From: Macrocybe gigantea
Lineage: Eukaryota > Basidiomycota > Agaricomycetes > Agaricales > Callistosporiaceae
Direction of reading: 5' to 3'
Length of the DNA: 64,000 nucleotides
NCBI GenBank assembly: GCA_011319805.1
Contig: SJRY01000236.1
Coordinates: forward strand, 744,001-808,000
The position numbers and the translations under genes are program-made. The notes under the pieces are model-generated. The model saw only the letters and a program-made list of their open reading frames with translations. It searched no databases and was not told the origin of the DNA. Shown here in pieces: positions 44,432 through 55,251 of the stretch (position 1 is its first letter; each line of letters begins with the position of its first letter).

Positions 44432-44703
44432 CACCATTACATTAGGGAACAAATTGAAACTGTAACATTGTGATTGCTCATTGTAACTCAAAGACAACTT
44501 GCAATAACAATTTCCAATATTTCACAAACCCTTTCCCACGATTCATTTGAGCACCTGCACTCCTGCTAGGAGTGTTGGGCCAAGATTGAGGAGGAGTCCA
44601 TGTGTGTTTCCTGCTCTTTTTTTTTCTCTTCTTTTCTTTTCTTCATTCTATACACTTTTTATACTTCTAATTTACTTGACACCCTTGCTGTGATGAGGAG
44701 GAG

Positions 44704-44931
44704 TGTTGGAATGCATCACGAATGCATAAATGCTTATATAACAGTAGCATACAAGTATAACTATTCCACGCACCTCTTTTCTCAGTTGCTATCACACATG
44801 ACTGAGGTAAGAGCATCCAGCACGATATATTACACACAACCAAACTAATGTATGCATACAGAGGCATTGTAGGTTAGTATAGGCAATGTATAGTTGCTAT
44901 CACATGTGACTGAGAGGCATTGTAGTTCTAA
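44704..44931 (+). repeat. 3' LTR of the copia element
   Basis: Matches 39594-39824 with scattered substitutions, mostly C-to-T or G-to-A type; it lacks the terminal CA of the left copy. Followed by the 5-bp target duplication. Confidence 0.88.
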
Positions 44932-44936
44932 ATTTG

Positions 44937-46007
44937 TATTCTTAAATAGAATAGCAGGGTATTTCAGAAGTAAACCTGCAGCCACCTGAATTCACAATCT
45001 GCAACAATAGCATTCCAATCTGAAAAAAAGATAGTTAGGGCACTCATAACACTTGTGTGAGAAGCATGCTATAAGCTGAGAAAATTTATACTAATTAAGT
45101 CATCTGAATTGTAAACAATTAACAGTGTTGCTGCCCTGCTAAGAAGGCTATGCAATAGGTTTGGGACTCTATTCCAATTTTAGAATCTATTTACCAGTTG
45201 CAGAAGCCATTAATAATTGCAATAAAAATATTAGCAATATCTTTAGCAAATAGTAAATGCTATATCATTAATCCTGGATTACATTATTTACTGATCACAT
45301 GACATCATATATAGAGGGCTCATCTTTTAGCTTCCCTCATGTTAGGCTAGATGAATCTCAAAGGACTCGAACAGACTAAGTGCAAGAGTGGTCTTGAGAC
45401 AATGGCAAAAGGAATATTAAGCCTAGTGCTACTGGTACATCTGGAAGTCCTTATAACATTACAGTACTCGAGCACAGACCATGGGCTGCACAATGCTGTA
45501 GACTGCGGATGAGTAAGACTGGAAGGAGATGACTCAGAATAACTAGAGAAGTGAAATGACTCAATGGCTGCATAACATCACCCTGTCTTTAGATTTGCAT
45601 TCTCATGAAAGACCTTAGTCCAGCTGTCCCCACCCATTATTACTCTCCAGGCAGTCGTGGCACATGGGGCCCATGTATGAATAAGCTCTTCATTATAGGC
45701 GCAGATGTGATGGAGTGTAGTGGCAAGGAGTTTAAGTCACCAGTTCTCTGTGCAAAGCATTTTCATTGCCTCACGAAGTGTGATGCATTCTGTATAGTGG
45801 GGCCAGTCCCATCAGGGGTTCGCCCGGTCTAGAGATGTGTGTGAACAGTCATAACATAGTGCATATATGTACCAAGTGTGATGGCAAGGGGGTCCATGTA
45901 GTCACTGCCATTGAGAATCCTTGCCAGATTCTCATGGTTGTTTGGATGGTTAGGGGTAGGTGTGTGGCTGTCGTTACTGTTATCAATGCTGATGGGGGCA
46001 TTGGTGA
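44937..46007. other. AT-rich spacer, probably including the gypsy 3' LTR
   Basis: About 1.07 kb without a credible gene. As the gypsy element runs leftwards, its 3' LTR should lie here, but the partner LTR would be beyond 64000, so no repeat comparison can prove it. A frame at 45605-45832 has no recognisable content. Confidence 0.4.
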
Positions 46008-46419
46008 TCATGATGTGTAATTTTTGGTCTTCTTCCCACTTGTCATGATCCTTTTATCCTGGTTTGCAGTCTTCTTTAGGAAGCAGTCTAGAGCTTGCTG
46101 TGCATTTCCCAGTTCCTTCTCTTTGATCCATGTGTTCTCCTCATATCTGCATCCTTTCCATTTGACTAGAAATAGCATTCCCCTTCCTTGTTTCTTCCTT
46201 TTTAGAATTTCTTCTATCTTGCTCTTCTTCATCATTTATGATTTCAGGAGAGCAGATAGTCATAGTCACTTGTATCTTGAAACAGGGTCCTTTGTAGGGC
46301 ATGAGTAGTGTTTTGTTGAACACAGGATGTATCAGCTGCCATGATGCTGGGAGTTCCAGGCAATATGCCAAGGCTCCTTTCTTTTTGATCACTTTGAACA
46401 GTCCATATTGGAGTGCCAA
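46008..46419 (-). pseudogene. gypsy chromodomain and GPY-like module
   Basis: Frame 46419-46141 carries YGLFKVIKKKGALAYCLELP...IHPVFNKTLLMPYKG, the module after integrase. Frame 46235-46008 carries a chromodomain: KIEEILKRKKQGRGMLFLVKWKGCRYEENTWIKEKEL, with the aromatic residues that bind methylated histone tails. Chromodomains steer such elements to heterochromatin. Confidence 0.85.
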
Positions 46420-46499
46420 TAACTTCTTTGATGGTCAATTGACTGTGATATTGGTGGCTTCAAGCCATACTCCATTCCCTTTCTTATATTCACAGGCTG

Positions 46500-47250
46500 G
46501 TTTTTACCTTGCATTATAATTGTCTTTGGCCCATGTTTGTGCATACTGCAGTGCAGCATTTGCTTCTTTCCATATTTGGTCCATTCTTTCAATGAAGTTC
46601 TTTGCTGCAGGGTTGTTCCCTTCTGTTGTCTGTAGTTCTCCCTTCCAGAGGTGCATTCTGTAGTTGAGGTAGAACAGTGTTTCTTTTGTTCCCTGGTGTA
46701 TTTTGTCATTATATTGGTACTCTGTGATCACTATCCATTCTGCCCAATCATCCTGTAGGTTGTTTGTGAAGCTTCTGAGAAAGGCTTCCATCTCTTGATG
46801 GGATCACTCTGCCTGTCCATCTGTCTGTGGGTGGTAGGCTATTGATAGGTTTTGCTTTGGTCTAAGCAGTTTTAAAAGCACTATCATGAATCATACTATG
46901 AATTGGAGTCCTTGGTCACTAATGATCTTTCATGGAATTCTGTAAAGTCACCACATGTTGTCTTGGTATAGTCGTGCAAGACCTTCTGCTATGAGTTCAG
47001 TGTTTGTGGGAATTAGATAGATCATCTTGGTCAGGCAGTCTGTGACTGCGGTGATGGCATTAAAGCCATTTGAGCTGAGTAGTGGTCCTATGAGATCTAC
47101 TCTGATATCTTTCTATGGCTGCTATAGAACTTCATGTGGGTGTAATAGTGCATGTTTCTTTTGTCAGATGATCTTGTTTCACTGACATGTTTCGCATCCA
47201 TTGACATACTTCTTGATGTCCATTAACATTGATGGCCACTAGTAGGTGCA
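46500..47250 (-). pseudogene. gypsy integrase remnant
   Basis: The frame 46791-46504 shows AFLRSFTNNLQDDWAEWI and EYQYNDKIHQGTKETLFYLNY, the end of the catalytic core. Upstream sequence to about 47250 contains fragments of the HHCC and Asp regions separated by stops. Confidence 0.7.
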
Positions 47251-47639
47251 GTTTATGAGCTTGTGCATGCAGTATTGTTCTGGATGTCCTCCGATAGGTG
47301 TGTCATAGTGTTCGAATATGATGTCTTCCTTCAGTTTGTTGTCTGGGGGGACATAGATTTTCCCTCCTGCATATATGATGTGGTCTTCTTCTGTGAACCA
47401 GTGCAGTTTTTCCTTCAGTTCTGTTGTTACGATCGTCTTCCTTTGTGTGCATTGTTGAATTCTATCCTTGGGGATTCAATCATTGTGATTCTTCTCATTT
47501 GTATTGCTTCATTATTTTCTGCTTTCTTTTTTCATGGATATTCATCCTTGAACATCATAAATTCGAAATCTCATTCATTATTCTCTTCCAGATGTTGAAT
47601 GAATGCTGCCTCTTTGATCATTTGTATATTGTCCTTCTC

Positions 47640-48950
47640 AGCTAGGTTTTCTTCATATCCTGCCATCTGTGATAGGACGTTTGCTTTTCCATTGGCCTTT
47701 TCTGGTACATGTCATAGTTTGTAGTCATATTCTTGTAATTTTAGGTACCAGCTGATCTGTCTCACATTGAGTTATTGCAGTTTTTAAAAATATGATAGGT
47801 TTTTGTGATCTGTTAATATCTCGAACCTCTCTCAAGCCTTTAGGAGGTATTGTCTCTATATTTTCAGTGTGACCATTATCGCAAAGAGCTCCTTGTCATA
47901 GATTTCATAGTTTTGCTCTGCTGGAGTCATGCATCTTGAAATAAAGGTGATCAGGTGCCATAGTCCTTTTTGCTGTTGTAATAGTACTGCTCTGATGGCA
48001 TATCCTGAGGCATCTGTTTCAACTTGGAACTTTCCTTCTATTTGTGGTAGTGCTAGAATGGGTGCCAAGGTTATATGTTGAATTAGCTCTTTGAAAGCAT
48101 CTTATTGCTTGTCTGTCTACTGGAATGTTTTGTTTCCAGTCAGCTCCATTAGGGGTTTAGTGACTTTTGCATATCCCTTAATGAATTGCCAGTAAAAGTT
48201 CATAAATCCCAAGAACTTTTGTAGTTCTTTCTTCATTTTTGGGATTGGCCAGGATTGTACAGCTGCAATCTTCTCCAGTTCCATCTCTACTTTCCCTTCT
48301 CCTATGATATATCCTAGTACTGGGACTTTTGATGATTTCATTCACATTTTGGTCCTTTGATGAATAGGTCATTCTTGTTCAGTATCTCCATAACTTCTAT
48401 AGTGTTCTTTTGGAGTTCCTCTCATGTTCATCCAATGATTATGATGTCATTCATATAGATTATGCACACTCTCCTTTGTATTTGGTCTTGGAAGAGGCTT
48501 GCCATTATTCAGCTAAATATACCTGGTATGTTGCACTGTCCAAAGTACATGACTGTTGGTTCAAAGAGTCCTCTTGCTGTTAGAAAGGCTGCCTTCCATT
48601 CATCCCCTTTTCAAATGCATACATTATTGTATCTCCAGATAATGTTGATCTTGCTAAAGTACTTCACTCCTTGTAGTACATCGAAGAGCTTGCTGATGCA
48701 TGGTAATGGGAACTTGTCTTTAACTGTATATTTGTTTATCTTCTGATAGTCTTGGATGAGTCATTTGCTTCCATTCTTCTGGTTGCAAAAGAGACAGGGT
48801 GCTGCATAAGGCAATTTTGATGAGTATATCTTTTCTGTTCTTAGTTCTTCTTTGACAAAGGCATCTAGTTCCTCTAGTTCCTTCTGTGTCATCAGGTAGA
48901 CCTTGCTCAGTATCATTTTGGATGCATCTTTTGTTAAGTTTATCTTATGG
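47640..48950 (-). pseudogene. gypsy RT and RNase H remnant
   Basis: 48341-48117 encodes VPVLGYIIGEGKVEMELEKI and LQKFLGFMNFYWQFIKGYAKV, the RT end. 48068-47856 encodes FQVETDASGYAIRAVLLQQ and EQNYEIYDKELFAIMV, the RNase H start with Asp and Glu. The RT active-site box near 48440-48458 reads YMND instead of the usual YIDD/YLDD, so a catalytic Asp is replaced by Asn. Confidence 0.8.
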
Positions 48951-48952
48951 TC

Positions 48953-49500
48953 CTACTCTTTGTGATCTGGTAAGCAATCAAAGTTCTTCTCCTTGAAGAG
49001 GTGTTTAAATCTGATCAGATATGGGGGTATCTGAGTTTCTGTCTTGTTGCTAGCTGTAGTTTTTGCTGGTTCTGCCACCTTCTGTATCTTGATCATCTGG
49101 TAGTTTATTTTGCATGTTTTAGGGCATCTGTCGAAGACAATTTCTCCTGTCCTCCATTTGATCATTGGATTGTGATAGACAAGCCAGTCATGTCCCAGTA
49201 GCATGTCAGTCTTTCCAATATTGAGTACGATGGCTTCCATGTGTTCCTTATGTCTTTTAATATCGATGTGAACTTCCGCTACTCACTCTGCTATTTTCTA
49301 GCAGTTGGGTGACCCATCTGCATTTATAATTGGAATCTTCTTGATTCGTTGTGTCTTCAGCCCTGTTTTCACTACTATTGCAGTATTGATGCAGGTCCTG
49401 CCTGCTCTGCTATCGACTTCTGGTGTTATCATTACTATTCCTTTTTATGCTCGTATCCTAGCTGATACTGTGAGTTCTTTCCTTTTAGATGGTTTGTCAC
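48953..49500 (-). pseudogene. gypsy protease region remnant
   Basis: Frame 49240-48953 contains DMLLGHDWLVYHNPMIKW, the sequence that typically follows the protease in gypsy pol proteins, and then the start of the RT linker. The catalytic DSG part lies upstream to about 49500 and is degraded. Confidence 0.65.
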
Positions 49501-49599
49501 CTTGGATGGTTTTTCTTGGTGCTTCAGATCACTTTGCAGGAATGGTGTATTTCAGAGTATGGAATGATCTACATCTGGTATTGAAGTGAGTCTGTTTCA

Positions 49600-50760
49600 G
49601 CTATATGGGTTGCAATTTAGCACCTCCTAGTTGGACCCTTTGACAAAACCCTGTTTGTCAGAGCTTTCTTCATCCTTGTCTTTTTTGTCCTCTCCTTCTT
49701 CTTCTTTTACTTCTCTGACTTGGGATTTGCCTTTCTTCTTCTTCTTGCAGTTCCATGTATAGTGTCCCTTCAAGCCACAGTTCAAACATGTGATGTTTGC
49801 TGCTCCTTTTTGCAGTTCTGGGCAGTTTTATAAAAGGTGCCCTGGCTTATTGCAATTGAAGCAATTGTTGCTTCATACTTTGTTGACTTCCATTGCCTGT
49901 CCTGTTCCTTGGTTTGGATTTCCAGGCTTGCACTGATTGCTTGTGAATTCTCCTCTCATTATATTCCTGTATTCATTGATATTCCATCCAATCACTCAAA
50001 CTGTCTTGATATACTCATCTCCATCTGTTGGGAGTGTGGAGATTGAGTGTACTGCTTCTGCTGTCCTCCAGTTTAAGCTCTTCTCAAGTAAGAAATGAGA
50101 AGCTGTTCCTATCATTCCTACCTTCCCTATGAGGTCTACAAATTCATCCAGGAATTCATCAATGGGTCAGTTTCCCTATCTGATGTTGAATAGCTTGCTT
50201 CCTGCTTGTGACAGTGACATAACATTGCTAAATCATATCTCTATCTCAGTTATAAAGTCAGCCTATGTGCTTTGGTTGGTAGTGGTGTCAATCTTCTTTG
50301 ATGCCTAGTGGGCTCCTGGTCTGTCAGTCATTCTGGACAGGACCACCCTGATCTTCTATGTGTCCATGAGGTCTCTATGTGCAGTTATATAGAGTTTCAT
50401 CTTCCTCCACCAAATGTCAAAGGCTGTTCAATCTCCTGTGAAGGATTTTGGATCAGCAATGATTCTCTTGTATTCTATCATCATCCTTTGAAGAGTTTTT
50501 TCATCATTGTCTTGGTTTTGGTTCTCCTGTTCCTGGGTCTGTTGCACTTGGGTCTATTGCACTTGTACTTGGGCTTGCTGTTTTTGAAGCTGTTTCTATC
50601 TTCCTCTTTGTTCTTTCCAGTAGTCTAGATCGACTCCTGTGATTCTATAGGCCTGTTCAAAATCAGCCCACTCTGTAGCAGTTGGTCCATTTGTCTTTGA
50701 TAATCCTTTTCACTCCCTCCACTGATAGTATTCATCCCAGTCACTGGTGCTTACTTTCAA
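49600..50760 (-). pseudogene. gypsy gag remnant
   Basis: On the minus strand near 49740-49800 a CCHC knuckle (CLNCGLKGHYTWNC) precedes a Lys/Glu-rich tail, and further 5' there is a Gln-rich segment and the capsid-like region. It ends at the LINE A insertion point. Confidence 0.65.
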
Positions 50761-50954
50761 CACCTCTTTCCGCAATGCCCATTTGTAAACAAGTGTAAAC
50801 AACTCACCTCCATCGTCTTCATTGCTCTACACTGTCATCGACTGGGCCAATCTTGAATCAAGTTGCAGATCCAAGTTCTCTAAACTCTTGAGCACTTTCA
50901 TTTCTTATATCGCGAAAATCGGCTGAAAATCAACCGAATTATTAGAGTTTTTCT

Positions 50955-52694
50955 ATGAGCAATGACCTGCTCAATATCGTTGGCAGCAGTAGTCATGCAC
51001 TGCTCAACCTGCACCCTGGATGGCCCTCTGCTGGTCCATCCCATTCTCTTGCTCCTCCTCCTCCCCTGAGGAATGATAGCCTTCTCTTCCAAGGTGGCAA
51101 TGGTCTCATGGACACCGATGACACCAATCCTTCCAATGCAGGTGGGCCCACCGGACCCTCTGCTCCCCCCTCTCTGTTGATTCTGTCCACTGAGGCAGCA
51201 TACAATGACAACAGTATCAGCATCGTGATCTTCCCTAAAGGGGACCGGTTCCTCCACGGTGAAGCTAAGGCTGCAGCTGAATCTCTCGCTGCCCTCAAGG
51301 CTTGGATCCTGAAGGTTGGCTCATCCTCCATCTCTATCCTGGTGGGATATCAATATGCTATTGCCAAGGGCATTGCAACTCTGGTCAGCAGTGCCAGCAA
51401 CATCAACATGTTCTCTATCTCTATGCTCGATGGGCTTCAGCACCCCCTTGGAAGGCACTTGCAAGAAATTGTCAATGCTCACCTCCCTTTTTGTGGAAGG
51501 CAACTTGGTTTGCTGACCCTCACACCTCCCCTTCTGGTACTGTATGCCCAGAAGATTCTCGTTTGAACATGGGTGCCCACCCTCTGAGACCACCTTAGAA
51601 TCTGAACCGCCCCCCTCTGCTGCAACTGTGTTCTCACTCCCGAACCCCAGGGCATGGACCACCCCCTCCTGTCAATAGGACTACTCGCCCTGCTGCTGGC
51701 AAGCGCTCATATGTGCAAGCCTTGGCCCAACCAGCCAATACCTCTGCCAAAGCTATCGTAGCTTTGGCAAAGACCTTTCCACACCTCCCCATAGAGAAGA
51801 TCGTCTCCTTGCAAAAGGAAGCGACTGGGGAGTCTTCTGGACCACCCAAGAAGAAGGCAAAGTCCATGTCCCATGGCCCATCCCGATGTAATGTCAGGGT
51901 GACCTTCACTTTTCTGGCAGACAATGCATCTGTTGCTGCTGGGACTCTTCTCTTTGCCTTCAATTGAGGGCTGACTGCTGGTAAATCCTGGATTCGATGC
52001 GAATCCATCCAGGACCACTCCGCCTCCTCATTTTCTTGCCTGATGATGAAGGTGGCATCACCTAAGGACCTTGGCATTCTGCGTGAGGCTGCTCTCTGGT
52101 GTGCTCCGGCTGGATCTACTGTTGAGCTTGCTATTCCTATGAGCGTTTCCTATGTGAAACTGCTCAGCATATCATATTTCAATGCTGATAGAAGTGTTAT
52201 TACTGCCCAGCAAGCTTATGAGATCCTCCAAGACTCTTCATTCTCAGATCTCATTACTCTCATTGGAGTTCTGTATGTTATGCATAACTCCAAGAATTCT
52301 AATACTGTGACCATTTGGTTCAATATCAAGGACACGTTAACTGGCCAGAATGTCAAGGCTCTGGACAACTGCACTGTTATGGTCCAGAACTGGCGATGCC
52401 GATTCCGTGCTGCTCTTTCATCACCAGGAGTTCCTCTCTGTGAACTTTGTTGGTGCTGGGGACACACTGCTTTGAAGTGTAACCAACAATCTCTCTGATG
52501 CCCAATCTGTGGGGAATCCCATAGAAAGGAGCACCACCACACACTCACATCTTGCTGCAAAGCAAGACCCAAGGCCAACCCTCCTCGTGAGGCAACTCCA
52601 GCAGGCCAACCCTGCCCGCATACTCTGAAGTGTCTTAGTTGTGGCAAAGACCACTCCACCAATAACCGGAAGTGTGCCTTCTGGAAAAACTGAT
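50955..52694 (+). pseudogene. LINE-2 copy A ORF1 (gag-like), decayed
   Basis: From MSNDLLNIVGSSSHALLN at 50955. The first open piece ends at 51566; after shifts it continues through 51713-51967 and 52043-52498 to a block of three Cys/His knuckles: CELCWCWGHTALKC, then CPICGESHRKEHH...CC, then CLSCGKDHSTNNRKC. A stop sits between the first two knuckles. It is expected to bind element RNA. Confidence 0.8.
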
Positions 52695-52803
52695 TTGATC
52701 CTGAATGGATCAAACAACATTATCAGCTGGTACGTGATCGAATATGATCAAGTCCCAAACATTCTAACGCCTCCCCACAGTGTAATGCAGAGGCTGATGC
52801 ATC

Positions 52804-53770
52804 ATGAGCAACACCTCCAGTGGATCAGCTCTGGCTGTTGTCCCTGGATCAGGCAGGCGCTCATTGATTTCTTCATTTCATATTTTCTCTCAAAATGTAG
52901 ATAGGAAATATGTACATATGGACGTTCTCCTCTCCACTCTTGGAGAGGACTATGATATCTTGTTTTTCCAAGAGCCTGCTTGGAACCTGCTAAGACAAGC
53001 TCTGTCAGTGCATAGCACTGATGGCGAGCCAGTAATTGGAGGTCCCAGTCATCCCAACTGGACTTGTATCATCTACCGCTCATCATATGAGGATCCTCCT
53101 TGTGTGATGGCATATGTTCACAACTGCTTATATCAGCTGCATCCTTCTCTTAGAGGTGATCTCATTGATAGTCATGACCTCATGATCATTAGCTTCTCCA
53201 CTCTGGGAGAGCTACTGTTTCTCACAAATGCCTACTCTGATGCAGATGGGAGTGCTATTCATTTGCTGCACGAGTGTGTGGAAAGACCTGATTTTCCCAA
53301 TCTAACTTATTTGGGGGGGGATTTCAACTGTCACTATGAACTCTGGGATAGAGTCCATACCTCATAGCATATATGAGAAGAGATGTTGTGTAATGCAGCA
53401 CTTGACCTCAGTCTTGATTGAATGGAGCCATCTAATCATGGCCTGACCTTCACTTCACACAATCCAGAGCTTCGGCCCTCTGTTATTGATTTGATGTTCA
53501 TCCCGTCGATGTGGCTGGAACAGCACCGGTCATTTATGATGATCTGAGATTGACATCGGACCACTGTCTGTTGTCACTCTTCCTTGATATTCTATTACTG
53601 GATCTCTCTGATCCACGCCGGACTCTCTCAAAGGACAGCGTGCCTGAGTTTATCTCCGATATTGCTGGCGATCTGCTTGGTATGGACTTGGTGCCAATCG
53701 AGTCACTAGATGATTTAGAGAGCATTCTTCAGACTCTCTCCAGATCGATTGACCATGCTTAGGATCTCCA
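52804..53770 (+). pseudogene. LINE-2 copy A endonuclease, decayed
   Basis: FHIFSQNVDRKYVHMDVLL (Asn strand), DILFFQEPAW (catalytic Glu), FLTNAYSDADG, and LGGDFNCHYELW followed by LTSDHCLLSLFL (Asp-His) identify an AP-type endonuclease. A stop follows at 53365; the remainder (53511-53762) lies in another frame. Confidence 0.85.
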
Positions 53771-53948
53771 CTCCAAGGAGTGCAAGCTATCGAAGCGGAG
53801 CAAAGGCTGGTGGAATCAGCATTGTTCTGAAACTTTGGACACCTTCAGGCAGACCCAGTCTAAGAGTGACCATTGCATCTGGCACCGAGCTATTAAAGAT
53901 GCCAAATGCACCTTCTTTGATCATTGAATCAAAGAAGTTGCTGAAAAG

Positions 53949-54802
53949 TTGCAATGTTCATGGGATCTAGCTGCATGGACAAAGCAAAGGCTGCTTCTGG
54001 CTTATGAAACCATCTCCTTTTGGGAACAGCCCTGCAACTCTATCAAGTCACTTTGGAATGCGCTCAACAAATCTTATAATGCTGCGTCTAACAGACCAGT
54101 TAATCTGGATAAGCTTGATAAGCTCAAGCCTCATCCAATTCAGGACTGGATCCCATTCTCTGCTGCAGAACTCCGAGAGTCCTTGGAGCCATGTAGCAAC
54201 ACCTCTGCTCCAGGACCAGACCATCTGTCCTGGGGCCATATTAAGCAGCTTGTGAAATTCCCTCACTTGGCTGATTTCATCCTGAACATTGCTAATGCAT
54301 GTTTGGAACTGGGCCACTGGCCCTCTTACTTCAAGCAGAGCCTGTCGGTGATTATTCCGAAACCTGGAAAACCTGCATATGATACTCCAAAGGCCTTTTG
54401 CCCAATTGTGCTTTTGAATACCCTTGGCAAACTCGTTGAGAAAATGCTGGCACGGCATATGCAATACGAAGTGACTAAATTTGCTGTCTTCGATCTGAAG
54501 CAGTTCGGTGGCATCTGGCAGAACTCTACGGAGGATGCTGGTATCTTCTTAACCCATATCATCCAGCAAGGCTGGCTAAAGGGTCTCAAGACGAGTGTCA
54601 TCACATTCGATGTAGCTCAATATTTTCCTTCACTCAACCATCGCATGTTGGTAAGGATATTGCGTCATGGAGGCTTTGCACGTCAAGTGTCAACGTTCTT
54701 CGAATCCTACCTCATTGGGTGTAAAACTTCGTATGCCTGGCACAGTGCCATCTCACTGGAGTTTGATGCCGACATTGGTGTCAGCTAAGGCTCTGCTCTA
54801 TC
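53949..54802 (+). pseudogene. LINE-2 copy A reverse transcriptase, N-terminal half
   Basis: Open for 279 codons: SNTSAPGPDHLSWGHIKQL, LSVIIPKPGKP, FCPIVLLNTLGKLVEKML, KQFGGIWQNSTEDA and KTSVITFDVAQYFPSLNH (first catalytic Asp). It breaks off at the copy B insertion; the continuation starts at 62547. Confidence 0.88.
54788..54802. repeat. Target-site duplication of LINE-2 copy B, left
   Basis: aggctctgctctatc, identical to 62532-62546; followed by the poly-T (17 bases) of the minus-strand copy B. Confidence 0.95.
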
Positions 54803-54819
54803 TTTTTTTTTTTTTTTTT

Positions 54820-55251
54820 AAATCAACAATTTATAAAGCAGTGCTCGGTAGTAGTCCACTTGTAAATACACAAAGGTACCTACAATAAATACAACTAGTC
54901 CGACCAAAACCAGACTGAGGAGATGTACATAGAGGGCACATTAACCCTGTTCTCTCATGCCCGTGCCTGAGCTGCCTAGGCTTGTGCCCACGCTAACTTG
55001 CCCACTTGACCTGCATCCCCCAGCTCCTAAGAGCCGGACATGGTCAATTCCATGTAAAGGGTCCAAAAGGGCCCATAACAACAGGTGTCGCAGAATCTGC
55101 GATATGCAATGAAGCTTGGTGTTCGCTTTCATCAAGCACCCTATTGAATTGATGCTCTAGGTCCCCCAGCCCGAAGGCTAGCTGCAGTTAGTTCTGTGCA
55201 AAGGCCCTGTGAAGAGCCATAACCTGAGTATCCCCTGCTGCGAAGGGGCAG
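54820..55251 (-). other. LINE-2 3' untranslated region
   Basis: About 430 bases between the C-terminal stop and the poly-A tail of copy B. The last 90 bases before the tail are closely similar to the last 90 bases of element C, ending in the shared aaattgttgattt. This is the segment LINE reverse transcriptases usually recognise. Confidence 0.8.

Larger units (their letters stand above)
39594..44931 (+). mobile_element. Decayed Ty1/copia-like LTR retrotransposon
   Basis: Two similar LTRs of about 230 bp flank an internal region with domains in the copia order: gag, protease, integrase, reverse transcriptase, RNase H. A 5-bp target duplication is present. The internal frames are broken by many stops, mostly TGA and TAG, and CG dinucleotides are scarce, the mark of an old, methylated copy. 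It sits 130 bases after the FUR1 stop. Between the left LTR and the first gag-like frame (39825-40120) no coding is seen. The family cannot be refined without a search. Confidence 0.92.
46008..50760 (-). mobile_element. Decayed Ty3/gypsy retrotransposon with chromodomain, cut by LINE copy A
   Basis: Minus-strand pieces occur in gypsy order from right to left: gag with CCHC knuckle, protease, RT, RNase H, integrase, GPY-like module, chromodomain. All are broken by stops. The 900 bases from 46021 to 46920 contain no CG dinucleotide at all, an extreme sign of methylation-driven decay. The gag side ends abruptly at 50760 where LINE copy A begins, so the missing 5' part and 5' LTR should continue beyond the window after copy A. 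Confidence 0.9.
50761..54802 (+). mobile_element. LINE-2 family copy A, 5' part
   Basis: Plus-strand non-LTR element with ORF1, endonuclease and RT. Its first bases, CACCTCTTTCCGCAATGCCC, are identical to the first bases of copy B, so both copies are complete at the 5' end. Copy A is cut in the middle of its RT by copy B at 54802/62532 and resumes at 62547. Several in-frame stops show that it is inactive. Its own 3' end and target duplication are outside the window. Confidence 0.92.

Noticed and set aside
45605..45832. 75-codon plus-strand frame between the copia and gypsy elements
   Set aside because: No recognisable motif, no splice signals, and it lies where the gypsy 3' LTR is expected.
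54803..54819. Poly-T tract as a Pol III terminator
   Set aside because: It is the A tail of minus-strand LINE copy B, flanked by the target duplication.
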